From Flavobacterium tibetense (lineage in GTDB: Bacteria; Bacteroidota; Bacteroidia; Flavobacteriales; Flavobacteriaceae), in assembly GCF_003293845.1 (NCBI RefSeq), contig NZ_QLST01000012.1, forward strand, positions 23,016 to 87,015: a stretch of 64,000 nt of DNA, written 5' to 3'. Positions within the stretch are counted from its first letter, which is position 1. Each line of letters begins with the position of its first letter. The position numbers and the translations under genes are program-made. Of the stretch, positions 19,372-30,138 are shown piece by piece. Below the pieces are notes generated by a model. The model saw nothing but the letters and a program-made list of their open reading frames with translations. It made no database searches and was not told the DNA's origin.

Positions 19372-20473
19372 ATAGTTTAGACGCTTTGTCTTTCATTTCA
19401 AGAATTTCGTAAGTTGCTTTCAAAATTTCCTTGGCCGCTATATTTTCCTTATCAAACTTGTAAGCAGTTTCAAAATTTGGTAATGCATCTCTAAATAAAT
19501 TCTTTCTTTTTTCCATTAGCTCATTAAAAACTTTTTTATTATCAGAATTTTTATTTAACTCATTAATTAATGATTCCTCATCTTTAATTTTATCATAACC
19601 TAATTGTAAATAAAAATTTGAAACCAATTTCAATAAATCACTATCATCTGGAGTTTTTTCTAAAGCTAAATCAAAATATTTTTTTGCTTTTTCTTTATTT
19701 CCATTAAAAGATGCTAAATCAGCTACTATTTTATATACTTCAGCACTACTGCTATTTACTTTTACGTCCCTTGGTTTTTCATGAGTCTTTAATGTCAATA
19801 CCTTAGAACGTGAACTTTTGTCAGGAAATAATTCTTCAACACCAGAAGCTAAATTAGTAGCGTAATATGATACTCCCGTTTTAAAATAATCACTTTCTAG
19901 GTATTCATCAAAAAGTTTTTCAGATAAAATATATTCTTCAGCTTGATAAGCTAAACGTGCTGCATTGTCTAAATTTAAACCATTTTTCTTATCTAAATTA
20001 TATAAGAGATAAAAAACATCTGATGCTTGTTTGTACTGATTAGCTGCTATTAATTGAAAACCAGCATTAGATAATAATGGATTAAAAAAACTTAATGTCT
20101 TATTGATATCATCTGTATGAATTTTTATACCCGTTTTGGCTTCATAATCTCTTGTTTCAGTTACTGCAATAAAAAAATTATTCAAATTTTCAGGTGTAAA
20201 CAGTTTCATTTGCTCAGCAGGAGATAAAGAGGCATCACCTAAAGAACTTAACTCAAAAATTGGTAACATTCCTTTATAAAAATTGGCGTAAACTTTATCA
20301 TTTTCTTCCTTTACAACATTTTGTAGCCCACTTAATGCAGTTTTATAATTTTCTACATCTTTTGGAGAAGGTTTTTCTTTTGAATAAAGTTTTTTTAATG
20401 TCTTCATTTCTTCTTTTTGAGAAAAAGAGAGTATCGAAAACAATAGAGTTGTAGTTAATAATAGTCTTTTCAT
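19370..20473 (-). CDS. exported TPR-repeat protein
   Basis: A 367-residue protein with signal peptide MKRLLLTTTLLFSILSFSQ. Helical repeats of TPR type span most of the mature part, for example SAEVYKIVADLASFNGN followed by KAKKYFDLALEKTPDD near residues 240-280, and a final unit FETAYKFDKENIAAKE. TPR proteins act as scaffolds; the partner is unknown. It lies 56 bp downstream of gyrA on the same strand and may be read from the same message. Its stop codon sits in the shoulder of the shared terminator. Confidence 0.75.
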   Translation of the reverse strand: MKRLLLTTTLLFSILSFSQKEEMKTLKKLYSKEKPSPKDVENYKTALSGLQNVVKEENDKVYANFYKGMLPIFELSSLGDASLSPAEQMKLFTPENLNNFFIAVTETRDYEAKTGIKIHTDDINKTLSFFNPLLSNAGFQLIAANQYKQASDVFYLLYNLDKKNGLNLDNAARLAYQAEEYILSEKLFDEYLESDYFKTGVSYYATNLASGVEELFPDKSSRSKVLTLKTHEKPRDVKVNSSSAEVYKIVADLASFNGNKEKAKKYFDLALEKTPDDSDLLKLVSNFYLQLGYDKIKDEESLINELNKNSDNKKVFNELMEKRKNLFRDALPNFETAYKFDKENIAAKEILKATYEILEMKDKASKL

Positions 20474-20529
20474 AAATAAAAATTTAAAGTAAAATAACTC
20501 AACCCATTACGAATGAGCTATTAGGTTAA

Positions 20530-23082
20530 TTAATTTGTTTCTTCAGAATCAACATCCGTGCCAGTATCGCTGCTTTCAGTGTTGTCTTGAGTTTCGTCTT
20601 CAATTATTTCGTCTTCGTCTTCACGTAAAACTTTAGTTACAGCCGCAATAGAATCAGAACCTTTAATATTAATTAAACGAACACCTTGCGTAGCTCTACC
20701 CATTACTCGTAAATCAGAAACTTTCATTCTAATGGTTAATCCTGATTTATTGATAATCATCAAATCATCTTCATCGGTTACATCATTGATAGAAATCAAT
20801 TGTCCCGTTTTTTCAGTAATATTTAAAGTTTTCACACCTTTTCCTCCTCTATTGGTAATTCTGTACACATCTTCACCATCTTCATCTACCACTTTAGTAC
20901 GTTTTCCATATCCATTTTCAGTTACTACCAAAATTTGTGAATCAGCAACATGATCTTTATCTATAGAAACCATCCCAATAACTTCATCTTTTTCATCAGC
21001 TAATGTAATTCCTCTAACTCCCGAAGCTGTTCTTCCCATTGGACGGGTTTTCTCTTCTTCAAAACGAACTAACTTACCTGATTTCACAGCAACTAATACT
21101 TGACTATTTCCTGTAGTTAGTTTTGCACCGATTAATTCGTCGTCTTCTTTAATTGTTATAGCATTAATTCCATTTTGACGCGGACGAGAATACTGCTCCA
21201 AAGATGTTTTCTTAACCTGACCTTGTTTCGTTACCATAATCACATAATGACTATTGATGTATTCTTCGTTTTTAAGATCTTGAGTACAAATGAATGCTTT
21301 TACTTTATCGTCACTCTCAATGTTAACAATGTTTTGAATAGCTCTTCCTTTACTTGCTTTGGTTCCTTCTGGAATTTCATAAACACGCATCCAGAAACAT
21401 TTTCCTTTTTGTGTAAAGAACATCAAATACTGATGGTTTGTAGCAACAAATAAATGCTCTAAGAAATCTTGATCTCTTGTTGCGGCACTCTTTTGTCCAA
21501 CTCCTCCTCTATTTTGGGTTTTGTACTCAGAAAGTGATGTACGTTTGATATAACCCGCATGCGAAATAGTTACTACCACTTGCTCATCAGCAATTAAATC
21601 TTCGATACTTACATCTCCTCCAGCATATTCAATAACAGAACGTCTTTCGTCTCCGTATTTATCTCTAATTTCGGCTAATTCTTCTTTGATTAATTCCATT
21701 CTAAGTTCTTTACTTGCAAGTAAAGCTCTCAAATGTTCAATTAACTTCATGATTTCTTCATATTCTGCACGTAATTTGTCTTGCTCTAGTCCAGTTAATT
21801 GACGTAAACGCATTTCAACAATAGCACGCGCTTGAATATCAGATAAATTGAAACGTTCAATTAATTTCCCTCTAGCTTCATCTCCATCTTTAGATGAACG
21901 AATCAATGCAATTACTTCATCAATATTATCAGAAGCAATAATTAATCCTTCTAAAATATGTGCACGCTCTTCCGCTTTTCTTAAATCAAATTGCGCTCTG
22001 CGAACAACTACATCATGGCGGTGTTCTACGAAATGGTAAATTAAGTCTTTCAAATTCAACATTTGTGGTCGACCTTTTACCAATGCAATATTGTTTACAC
22101 TAAAAGAGGATTGTAATTGTGTATATTTATAGAGTGTATTTAAAACTACATTTGGAACTGCATCACGTTTTAATTCATAAACCACACGCATTCCATTTCT
22201 ATCCGATTCATCACGAATATTAGAAATACCTTCAATTTTCTTATCATTAACTAAATCAGCAGTATGTTTAATCATATTTGCTTTGTTCACTTGATAAGGA
22301 ATTTCAGTCACAATAATTGCTTCTCTACCGTTTACTTCTTCAAAACTAACTTTAGCACGCATCACAATACGTCCTCTTCCTGTTTTGAAAGCTTCTCTTA
22401 CTCCTTCATAACCATAAATAATACCACCTGTTGGAAAATCAGGGGCTTTAATATGATTCATTAACTCATCAATTTCAATATCGTTGTTATCAATGTAAGC
22501 TAAAGTTCCATTTACAACCTCAGTTAAGTTATGAGGTGCCATATTAGTTGCCATACCTACTGCAATACCCGAAGCTCCATTGATTAACAGTGTTGGAACC
22601 TTTGTTGGCATTACTGTTGGTTCTTGCAATGTATCGTCAAAGTTTAATTGGAAATCTACTGTTTCTTTATCGATATCTGCCAACATCTCTTCAGAAATCT
22701 TTTTCATTCTAGCTTCCGTATAACGCATTGCTGCCGGACTATCGCCATCAACAGATCCAAAGTTACCTTGTCCATCAACCAACAAATAACGCATACTCCA
22801 TTCTTGAGCCATACGTACCATGGCATCATATACTGAAGTATCTCCGTGTGGGTGATACTTACCTAAAACTTCTCCAACAATTCTTGCTGATTTTTTGTGG
22901 GCAGACCTTGAGTTAACTCCCAAATCATACATTCCATAAAGTACTCTTCGATGTACGGGTTTCAAGCCATCTCTAACATCAGGAAGCGCTCTTGATACAA
23001 TTACCGACATCGAATAATCGATGTAAGCTGATTTCATTTCATCTTCAATGTTAATAGGAATTAACTTTTCTCCTTCAGACAT
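20530..23082 (-). CDS. gyrA: DNA gyrase subunit A
   Basis: An 850-residue gyrase A subunit, the DNA cutting and rejoining part of gyrase. The active-site Tyr121 lies in [10 protein letters not shown]. The quinolone-determining region reads [10 protein letters not shown], with Thr82 and Asp86 at the positions equal to E. coli Ser83 and Asp87. The coiled-coil tower and six-bladed C-terminal pinwheel are present; the GyrA box QNRGGVGQK is near residue 525. The last 40 residues are an acidic Asp/Glu tail, common in Bacteroidota. The N-terminus [16 protein letters not shown] is normal. A minus-strand promoter lies 40-70 bp upstream. Confidence 0.97.
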   Translation of the reverse strand: MSEGEKLIPINIEDEMKSAYIDYSMSVIVSRALPDVRDGLKPVHRRVLYGMYDLGVNSRSAHKKSARIVGEVLGKYHPHGDTSVYDAMVRMAQEWSMRYLLVDGQGNFGSVDGDSPAAMRYTEARMKKISEEMLADIDKETVDFQLNFDDTLQEPTVMPTKVPTLLINGASGIAVGMATNMAPHNLTEVVNGTLAYIDNNDIEIDELMNHIKAPDFPTGGIIYGYEGVREAFKTGRGRIVMRAKVSFEEVNGREAIIVTEIPYQVNKANMIKHTADLVNDKKIEGISNIRDESDRNGMRVVYELKRDAVPNVVLNTLYKYTQLQSSFSVNNIALVKGRPQMLNLKDLIYHFVEHRHDVVVRRAQFDLRKAEERAHILEGLIIASDNIDEVIALIRSSKDGDEARGKLIERFNLSDIQARAIVEMRLRQLTGLEQDKLRAEYEEIMKLIEHLRALLASKELRMELIKEELAEIRDKYGDERRSVIEYAGGDVSIEDLIADEQVVVTISHAGYIKRTSLSEYKTQNRGGVGQKSAATRDQDFLEHLFVATNHQYLMFFTQKGKCFWMRVYEIPEGTKASKGRAIQNIVNIESDDKVKAFICTQDLKNEEYINSHYVIMVTKQGQVKKTSLEQYSRPRQNGINAITIKEDDELIGAKLTTGNSQVLVAVKSGKLVRFEEEKTRPMGRTASGVRGITLADEKDEVIGMVSIDKDHVADSQILVVTENGYGKRTKVVDEDGEDVYRITNRGGKGVKTLNITEKTGQLISINDVTDEDDLMIINKSGLTIRMKVSDLRVMGRATQGVRLINIKGSDSIAAVTKVLREDEDEIIEDETQDNTESSDTGTDVDSEETN

Positions 23083-23121
23083 AAGTATTTATATTAAAAT
23101 TATAATTCATTGTAAAACGTG

Positions 23122-23154
23122 CCAATATACAGCTTTTTATCTTTTTTAAAGCAA
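23122..23154 (-). promoter_or_regulatory. candidate gyrA promoter
   Basis: Minus-strand TTG (23152-23154), 22 bp, then TATATTGG (23122-23129), one mismatch from TAnnTTTG. It would give a leader of about 35 nt. Confidence 0.5.
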
Positions 23155-23286
23155 ATTATTCAAGCATTTTTAAACGATTTATTAACAATTGTATGTAGAA
23201 AAAATGAACTAAATTATTGCTAAAGGTATTTTATATGTCATTTTTTTTTTGTCAATTAGCCTAATAGAGAAATTTCGGCATAGCAA

Positions 23287-23318
23287 TTGTGAAATTTCCT
23301 ATATTCTTAGTAACTTTA
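23287..23318 (+). promoter_or_regulatory. candidate clpC promoter
   Basis: TTG at 23287-23289, 21 bp, TAACTTTA at 23311-23318, one mismatch from the Bacteroidota -7 box. It places transcription start near 23324 and excludes the upstream in-frame GTG at 23289 as start codon of clpC. Confidence 0.5.
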
Positions 23319-23339
23319 CACGAATCTATTTTAAATAAT

Positions 23340-25886
23340 ATGGACGATAATTTTTCACCAAGAGTAAAAGATGTGATAACGTTTAGCAAAGAAGAAGCTT
23401 TACGATTGGGACATGATTTCATTGGTACAGAACACCTAATGTTAGGCCTTTTACGAGAAGGTCAAGGAAAAGCGATGGCTGTTCTAAATAATTTGGCTGT
23501 AGATTTTGAACACTTAAGACGAAAAGTTGAAATCATGAGTCCGCCAAATGCAACTGGTATCCAAAATAACGATAAACGCAATTTGCATTTAACACGTCAA
23601 GCAGAGAGAGCCTTAAAAACTACTTTTTTGGAAGCAAAATTGTATAACAGCTCCGAAATTAGCACCATTCATTTGTTGTTGTGTATTCTTAGGAACGAAA
23701 ATGACCCAACAACAAAATTACTAAACAAACTAAAAATTGATTACGAAATTGTAAAAGACCAATATACCGCTATGATAACAAACGAAGACGATTTTATAGA
23801 AAACTTGCCAAAAGCGGAGTCATTTGACGATTCTGATAGTGATGATGCAAAAGAAAGCGCATTTAACTCTCCACCTCCATCTGGAAGTAAGACTACCAAA
23901 AAATCTAAAACACCTGTATTAGATAATTTTGGTCGCGACTTAACAGAAATGGCTGAAGAAGGTAAATTAGACCCTGTGGTTGGTCGTGAAAAAGAAATTG
24001 AGCGTGTCTCTCAAATTCTAAGTAGAAGAAAGAAAAACAACCCACTATTAATTGGTGAACCTGGTGTTGGTAAATCTGCCATAGCGGAAGGTTTAGCTTT
24101 ACGTATTGTTAAGAAAAAAGTATCTCGAATTTTATTCAACAAACGTGTAGTTACTTTAGACTTAGCCAGTTTAGTTGCTGGAACCAAATACCGCGGACAA
24201 TTCGAAGAACGAATGAAAGCCGTGATGAACGAACTAGAAAAGAATGAAGACATCATTTTGTTCATCGACGAAATTCACACTATTGTTGGTGCTGGTGGCG
24301 CTACAGGATCATTAGATGCTTCAAACATGTTTAAGCCAGCTTTAGCTAGAGGTGAAATTCAATGTGTTGGTGCTACAACTTTAGATGAATACCGTCAATA
24401 TATTGAAAAAGATGGCGCTTTAGAAAGACGTTTTCAGAAAGTTATTGTGGAACCAACTACGGTTGAAGAAACGATTACTATTTTGAATAATATCAAGCCA
24501 AAATACGAAGATCACCACAATGTTATTTATACTCCAGAAGCTATTGAAGCTTGTGTGAAATTGACTAACCGTTACATGACGGATCGTTTTTTACCAGACA
24601 AAGCTATTGATGCATTGGATGAAGCAGGTTCAAGAGTTCACATAACCAATTTGGAAGTTCCAAAGCAAATATTAGAATTGGAACGCCAATTGGAAGAAGT
24701 TCGTGAGTTGAAAAATACCGTTGTTAAGAAACAAAAATACGAAGAAGCAGCTAAGTTACGCGATGATGAAAAACGTATCGAAAAAGATTTAGCGATTGCC
24801 CAAGAACAATGGGAAGAAGATGCTAAAAACAATAAAATCACCGTAACCGAAGATAATGTTGCTGACGTAGTTTCTATGATGACTGGAATTCCAGTAAATC
24901 GTATTGCACAAACTGAAAGTAATAAGTTAGCTCATCTACCTGAACTTATTAGAGGTAAGGTAATTGGACAAGACGAAGCAGTAAATAAAATTGCTAAATC
25001 TATCCAAAGAAATCGTGCTGGATTAAAAGATCCAAATAAGCCAATTGGTTCATTTATTTTCTTGGGACAAACTGGTGTTGGTAAAACCCAATTAGCTAAA
25101 GTGATTGCCAAAGAATTATTCGATTCTGAAGATGCTTTAGTACGAATCGACATGAGTGAATATATGGAAAAATTTGCAATTTCTCGTTTGGTGGGAGCGC
25201 CTCCAGGTTATGTGGGTTATGAAGAAGGCGGACAATTAACTGAAAAAGTTAGAAGAAAACCGTATTGTGTGGTTCTACTAGATGAAATCGAAAAAGCGCA
25301 TCCTGATGTATTCAATATGATGTTACAAGTTTTGGATGACGGACATTTAACCGATAGTTTAGGTCGAAAAATCGATTTTAGAAATACCATTATCATTATG
25401 ACTTCAAATGTAGGAGCACGTCAATTAAAGGATTTCGGTCAAGGTGTTGGATTTGGAACTGCTGCTAAAACGGCACAAGCAGACACGCATTCGAAAGGAA
25501 TTATTGAAAATGCCTTGAAAAAAGCATTTGCTCCAGAATTTTTGAACCGTATTGATGATGTAGTTGTTTTCAATGCACTTGAAAAAGAAGATATCGACAA
25601 AATTATTGATATTGAAATGGCTAAATTGTATGATCGAGTAAAAGATTTAGGATACGATTTAAGTTTGTCTGAAAAAGCAAAAGATTACATAGCAGAAAAA
25701 GGATTTGACAGACAGTTTGGAGCGCGACCGTTAAAAAGAGCCATCCAAAAATATGTTGAAGATGCTTTAGCTGAAGAGATTATAGCCTCTAAGATTCATG
25801 AAGGTGATCAAATTTTTATGGATTTAGATGAAACGCTAGATGAACTGACAATAGACATCAAAAAAGCTGAAAAACCACGCTCCTAG
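23340..25886 (+). CDS. clpC: ATP-dependent Clp protease ATP-binding subunit ClpC
   Basis: An 848-residue Hsp100 unfoldase that feeds proteins to ClpP. Start ATG 23340 gives the canonical MDDNFSPRVKDV; the longer frame begins inside the promoter. Order of domains: double Clp N repeat (about 1-150), acidic linker with Ser-Pro stretch (about 160-200), AAA1 with Walker A GEPGVGKS and Walker B LFIDE, middle domain with UVR-type EEAAKLRDDEKRIEKDL, AAA2 with Walker A GQTGVGKT, and the C-terminal D2-small domain. ClpP is not in the window. The last codons are part of a terminator hairpin. Confidence 0.96.
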   Translation: MDDNFSPRVKDVITFSKEEALRLGHDFIGTEHLMLGLLREGQGKAMAVLNNLAVDFEHLRRKVEIMSPPNATGIQNNDKRNLHLTRQAERALKTTFLEAKLYNSSEISTIHLLLCILRNENDPTTKLLNKLKIDYEIVKDQYTAMITNEDDFIENLPKAESFDDSDSDDAKESAFNSPPPSGSKTTKKSKTPVLDNFGRDLTEMAEEGKLDPVVGREKEIERVSQILSRRKKNNPLLIGEPGVGKSAIAEGLALRIVKKKVSRILFNKRVVTLDLASLVAGTKYRGQFEERMKAVMNELEKNEDIILFIDEIHTIVGAGGATGSLDASNMFKPALARGEIQCVGATTLDEYRQYIEKDGALERRFQKVIVEPTTVEETITILNNIKPKYEDHHNVIYTPEAIEACVKLTNRYMTDRFLPDKAIDALDEAGSRVHITNLEVPKQILELERQLEEVRELKNTVVKKQKYEEAAKLRDDEKRIEKDLAIAQEQWEEDAKNNKITVTEDNVADVVSMMTGIPVNRIAQTESNKLAHLPELIRGKVIGQDEAVNKIAKSIQRNRAGLKDPNKPIGSFIFLGQTGVGKTQLAKVIAKELFDSEDALVRIDMSEYMEKFAISRLVGAPPGYVGYEEGGQLTEKVRRKPYCVVLLDEIEKAHPDVFNMMLQVLDDGHLTDSLGRKIDFRNTIIIMTSNVGARQLKDFGQGVGFGTAAKTAQADTHSKGIIENALKKAFAPEFLNRIDDVVVFNALEKEDIDKIIDIEMAKLYDRVKDLGYDLSLSEKAKDYIAEKGFDRQFGARPLKRAIQKYVEDALAEEIIASKIHEGDQIFMDLDETLDELTIDIKKAEKPRS

Positions 25887-25896
25887 CGTGGTTTTT
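25871..25896 (+). terminator. terminator overlapping the clpC stop codon
   Basis: Stem AAAACCACGCT/AGCGTGGTTTT with a CCT loop and a T-run. The TAG stop (25884-25886) lies across the loop and the 3' arm, so the coding sequence of the last four codons is the 5' arm. Confidence 0.85.
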
Positions 25897-25951
25897 AATT
25901 TTATTTTTTTATTTGAAAAAAAGCAGTACTTTAGATTAAATTTTACAAAGA

Positions 25952-27319
25952 ATGAAAGACAAAGTTGTAGTAGGTAGTGAAGAATGGTGCTCCTTTCCTA
26001 CTCTAGGAATCCCAACAATTAAAGCAAGAGTTGATTCTGGAGCTAAAACTTCAGCATTACATGCAATTAATATTAAAAATTTTCAAAAAGATGGTCAAGA
26101 ATGGGTGAAATTCGATATTAACCCAATTCAAAATAATGCTAAAACTGTAATTCATTGTGAAGCAGCTTTAGTAGACCAACGTGTGGTAAAGAGTTCAAGC
26201 GGCTTTAGAGAGCGTCGTTATGTGATTAGTACACAATTGGAAATTGGAGGAAAACGTTGGGAAGTTGAAGTAACTTTAACCAATCGAGATTCCATGGGTT
26301 TCCGTATGCTTTTGGGACGCGAAGCCATGTCTGGAAGAATTTTGGTTGATCCAGAACAAAAATACCTTTTAGGACAGCCGAGTAACGAAAAACTAAAAGA
26401 ATACTATTATACAGAAAGTTCCGAAAAAAAGGGTTTACGAATTGGCGTTTTAGCTAGTAACCCAGAATTATATAGCAACAAAAGAATCATGGAAGCTGGC
26501 GAATTACGCGGTCATGAAATGCATTTCCTAAACCTAAAATACTGTTATATGAAACTGGATGCTGATAATCCAGAGATTCATTACCGTGGTGGAAAAATTT
26601 TAAGTGATTTTGACGCTGTAATTCCAAGAATTAGACCGAGTATGACGTATTACGGTTGTGCTTTAACGCGTCAATTTGAAGCCTTGAAAGTTTTCGCTTT
26701 GAATAATGCAGCTGCTATAAGTCAGTCTCGTGATAAATTATTTTCCTTGCAATTGCTTTTAAACAGTGGCGTTGATATTCCTACAACTGGATTTGCCAAT
26801 TCTCCATTAGATACAGACGATTTAATTAAGATGGTTGGTGGTTCGCCTTTAATTGTAAAATTACTGGAAGGAACACAAGGAAAGGGTGTTGTTTTGGCAG
26901 AAACTAAAAAAGCGGCTGAATCCGTAATTAATGCATTTAAAAGTCTGAATGCCAATATCTTGGTTCAGGAATTCATCAAAGAAGCAAACGGAAAAGATTT
27001 GCGTTTATTTGTTGTAGATGGAAAAGTAGTAGCAGCTATGCAAAGAGAAGCCGCTCCAGGTGAATTCAGAGCGAATATTCACATGGGTGGAACTGCATCA
27101 GTTGTGAAAGTAACCGCTGAAGAAAAACGAATTGCCATCAAAGCAGCAAAAGCGATGAATTTAAAAGTGGCTGGTGTTGATATCATTCGTTCTTCAAAAG
27201 GACCATTGTTATTGGAAGTAAATTCTTCTCCAGGATTGGAAGGAATTGAGGGTGCAACTCAAAAAGATATTGCTGGTGAAATGATTAAAGCTATTGAGAA
27301 ACATTACAAATGGAAGTAG
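25952..27319 (+). CDS. fusion of RimB-type aspartyl protease domain and RimK-type ATP-grasp ligase
   Basis: A 455-residue two-domain protein. Residues 1-140 match the ATP-dependent zinc protease/RimB family (PF05618), a retropepsin-like fold, with [14 protein letters not shown] at 25-38 and Asp28 as likely catalytic residue, and [13 protein letters not shown] near 129-141. Residues about 165-455 are RimK-like ATP-grasp: [25 protein letters not shown] and the ligand loop [16 protein letters not shown]. RimK adds glutamates to ribosomal protein S6 C-termini and RimB trims them in other bacteria; the fusion joins writer and eraser in one chain. Substrate here is inferred. A terminator overlaps its stop codon. 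Confidence 0.85.
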   Translation: MKDKVVVGSEEWCSFPTLGIPTIKARVDSGAKTSALHAINIKNFQKDGQEWVKFDINPIQNNAKTVIHCEAALVDQRVVKSSSGFRERRYVISTQLEIGGKRWEVEVTLTNRDSMGFRMLLGREAMSGRILVDPEQKYLLGQPSNEKLKEYYYTESSEKKGLRIGVLASNPELYSNKRIMEAGELRGHEMHFLNLKYCYMKLDADNPEIHYRGGKILSDFDAVIPRIRPSMTYYGCALTRQFEALKVFALNNAAAISQSRDKLFSLQLLLNSGVDIPTTGFANSPLDTDDLIKMVGGSPLIVKLLEGTQGKGVVLAETKKAAESVINAFKSLNANILVQEFIKEANGKDLRLFVVDGKVVAAMQREAAPGEFRANIHMGGTASVVKVTAEEKRIAIKAAKAMNLKVAGVDIIRSSKGPLLLEVNSSPGLEGIEGATQKDIAGEMIKAIEKHYKWK

Positions 27320-27342
27320 TTCTTTAATTAAGAACTACTTTT
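27314..27342 (+). terminator. terminator overlapping the RimB-RimK stop codon
   Basis: Perfect 11-bp stem AAGTAGTTCTT/AAGAACTACTT around TAATT, ending in TTT. The TAG stop (27317-27319) is in the 5' arm. Confidence 0.75.
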
Positions 27343-27404
27343 AAAATACTTATTTTTAAAATGAGCTTATAAATTTTGCAGTTTTACCTTTAAATTAAAA
27401 TAAA

Positions 27405-30134
27405 TTGACTGAATATCCAAAAGAAATTAAATTTAAATATCCTTGGAGAAAATATCAAAATAGAGTACTTAACGAATTAAAAAGTCATCTATCTGACGGA
27501 CATCTACATGTAATTGCTCCTCCTGGTTCAGGAAAGACTATCTTGGGTCTCGAAGTTGCGATAAGACTTAATAAACCAACTTTAATTCTAGCGCCTACAA
27601 TTGCAATAAGAAATCAATGGATTCAGCGTTTTTGTGAACTATTTCTTGAAACCAACTTGACACCTGATTGGATTTCAAGAGACATTCGAAATCCAAAATT
27701 TATGACTGTTGTCACATACCAAGGTCTTCATGCAGCTTGTAACAATTGGCGAATTGATGAAGAAGAAATTGAAAGTGAAGAAGAAGACTCAGAAGAAACA
27801 AACGGAAACGGAAGAGCAACAAATCCAAATCTTGACAACATTGTAAACGGACTAAAAGCGCAAAATATAAAAACGATTGTGGTTGACGAAGCGCACCATT
27901 TAAAGAATGAATGGTGGCAAACATTAACAAAGGTTAAAGAAGAATTAGACCCGATAATTGTTGGATTGACAGCTACTCCTCCTTATGATGTTACAGCTAC
28001 AGAATGGCAACGTTATATTGATTTAAATGGACCTGTCGATACAGAAATTTCAGTTCCTGAACTGGTAATCGAAGGTGATTTGTGCCCACATCAAGATTAT
28101 GTATATTTCACCTCACCAACTGAAAATGAAAACCAATCTATTGTTGATTTCAGACAAAAAATTGAAAAACTATTTCAGGAAATTAAAACTGATGAAACTA
28201 TTATTAATGCGATAGAACAACATCCAATTTGGCAAAACCCAACAAAACAATTGGAATGGATTTATAATAATCTATCTTATTATTCGGCTTGCCTCATATT
28301 TTTAAAATCTAACAAAAAAGAAATTCCCGAAACTCATCTTGAAGTTATTGGTGATAAGAATTTGGGAATTCCAAAACTTAATTACGAATGGATCGAAATA
28401 TTACTAGATTTTTATCTCTATAAAGAAAAGGAACATTTTAAGATATTTGAAGAACATCAAATAACACTTGAAAACCGACTAAGAAGATACGGAGCCATTG
28501 AAAGAAAGCAAATCAATTTTTCGCATAATAAAAGAGTTACAGGGTTTTTGACTTCCAGTATAAGTAAACTAAACGGTATTAAAGAAATTGTTGATTTTGA
28601 ATACAAAAATTTAGGCAATAGTTTACGTTTAGTTATTCTTTCCGACTTTATTCGAAAAGAGTTTTATATCAATGCTCTAGAAAATAATCTTGAACTAAAT
28701 AAAATTGGTGTTATTCCAATCTTTGAAAAATTAAGACGAGAAAACAAAGAGAACAAAAAGATTGCTGTTTTGACAGGTTCAATGATAATGATTCCTGTAA
28801 GTGCTTATCCTGCTTTTGAAGTTAAAGCTGCGAAATACGGCATCACGCAAATCAATTCTTCCCTTGTTCCTTTTGATAACAATTACATTCTAATAAATAA
28901 AACCGAGCAAATCAAACATGATATTGTTCATATTGTTACCCAAATATTCCAAAAAGGGGAAATTGAGGTATTAATTGGTACTAAATCATTACTTGGAGAA
29001 GGTTGGGACGCTCCTGCAATCAATTCTTTAATCTTGGCAAGTTTTGTAGGTTCGTTTGTACTTTCCAATCAAATGCGTGGTAGGGCTATTAGAACACAAA
29101 ATGGAAATAGCGAAAAAACAGGAAACATTTGGCATTTGGTATGTGTTGACCCTACTTCACCTTCAGGCGGAGACGATTTTGACTTGCTTAAAAGAAGATT
29201 TAGAAGTTTTGTTGGAGTTTCATTCAAAGAAGAACCCGGAATTGAAAACGGAATTGGCAGATTGAATTTACCCGAAAACATTCATCATAAAGGAGAAGCC
29301 GAAAAGAAAAACAATGAAATGTTTGTCTACGCTGGTGATAGAGAAAATTTAAAACAGCGATGGAAAGAAGCATTAGCAACGGGTGTAAACCTTGTGGAAG
29401 AAATAAAAATTCCATTTCCTGAGGAGAGAGAATACAAAACAGTAAAGTCAATATACCTAAATAATACCATTAAGAACTTAATTACTACGTTAGGGTTTTC
29501 AATAATGGGTTATTTAGAAGGAATTTTACAAAATTTTGGAAGGGTTATGAGAAATATAAAAACCTTGCAAGATTTCTATTTTTATTTAACAGTTATTGGA
29601 ATTGGTGGCGTATTATTTTTTGGAAGAAGAACCTTCAAAACAGCAAGACTTTATTTCAAATACAAAGATATTTCAAAAGATATTCAACAAATTGGTGATG
29701 CCTTATTAAATTCATTAATCAAAGCAGAAGTAATTCGTGGTGACAATTCAAAATTAAAAGTAGAAACATCAGTTGATGAATTTGGTGCTGTATATTGTCA
29801 TTTAGAAGGAGGAACAACGTTTGATAAATCAACTTTTATTAATGCTTTACAAGAAATAATTGGACCAATTGAAAATCCTAGATATGTGATTATTAGAAAA
29901 AATAAATTTCTACTCTTAATTCAACAAAAAGATTATCATTCTGTTCCAGAAATAATTGGAAAAAATAAAAAATCAGCGGAATATTTTAAATACCAATGGG
30001 ATTATCTTGTGGGTGAGTGTGAATTAGTTTTTACTAGAACATTAAATGGAAGAAAACTTCTTTTAAAATCTAGAGTAAAATCATTATCTTCACAATTTAA
30101 TGATAAAATTGAACACGTAAATAAATGGAGATAA
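27405..30134 (+). CDS. SF2 DEAH-type helicase with C-terminal membrane segments
   Basis: A 909-residue protein beginning with TTG (no ATG is near in frame). Residues 1-220 are the first helicase domain: Walker A PPGSGKT at 39-45, DEAH at 161-164, motif III LTATPP near 190. The second domain ends with motif VI QMRGRAIR near 556-563. An insertion of about 230 residues separates the two domains. At about 690-712 and 726-745 are hydrophobic segments long enough to cross the membrane, followed by a charged 160-residue C-terminal domain with a beta-rich pattern. Duplex unwinding or translocation is expected; the target is unknown. It could be a membrane-tethered surveillance or defence helicase, but no nuclease or partner motif is visible. 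Confidence 0.8.
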   Translation: MTEYPKEIKFKYPWRKYQNRVLNELKSHLSDGHLHVIAPPGSGKTILGLEVAIRLNKPTLILAPTIAIRNQWIQRFCELFLETNLTPDWISRDIRNPKFMTVVTYQGLHAACNNWRIDEEEIESEEEDSEETNGNGRATNPNLDNIVNGLKAQNIKTIVVDEAHHLKNEWWQTLTKVKEELDPIIVGLTATPPYDVTATEWQRYIDLNGPVDTEISVPELVIEGDLCPHQDYVYFTSPTENENQSIVDFRQKIEKLFQEIKTDETIINAIEQHPIWQNPTKQLEWIYNNLSYYSACLIFLKSNKKEIPETHLEVIGDKNLGIPKLNYEWIEILLDFYLYKEKEHFKIFEEHQITLENRLRRYGAIERKQINFSHNKRVTGFLTSSISKLNGIKEIVDFEYKNLGNSLRLVILSDFIRKEFYINALENNLELNKIGVIPIFEKLRRENKENKKIAVLTGSMIMIPVSAYPAFEVKAAKYGITQINSSLVPFDNNYILINKTEQIKHDIVHIVTQIFQKGEIEVLIGTKSLLGEGWDAPAINSLILASFVGSFVLSNQMRGRAIRTQNGNSEKTGNIWHLVCVDPTSPSGGDDFDLLKRRFRSFVGVSFKEEPGIENGIGRLNLPENIHHKGEAEKKNNEMFVYAGDRENLKQRWKEALATGVNLVEEIKIPFPEEREYKTVKSIYLNNTIKNLITTLGFSIMGYLEGILQNFGRVMRNIKTLQDFYFYLTVIGIGGVLFFGRRTFKTARLYFKYKDISKDIQQIGDALLNSLIKAEVIRGDNSKLKVETSVDEFGAVYCHLEGGTTFDKSTFINALQEIIGPIENPRYVIIRKNKFLLLIQQKDYHSVPEIIGKNKKSAEYFKYQWDYLVGECELVFTRTLNGRKLLLKSRVKSLSSQFNDKIEHVNKWR

Positions 30135-30138
30135 AACA

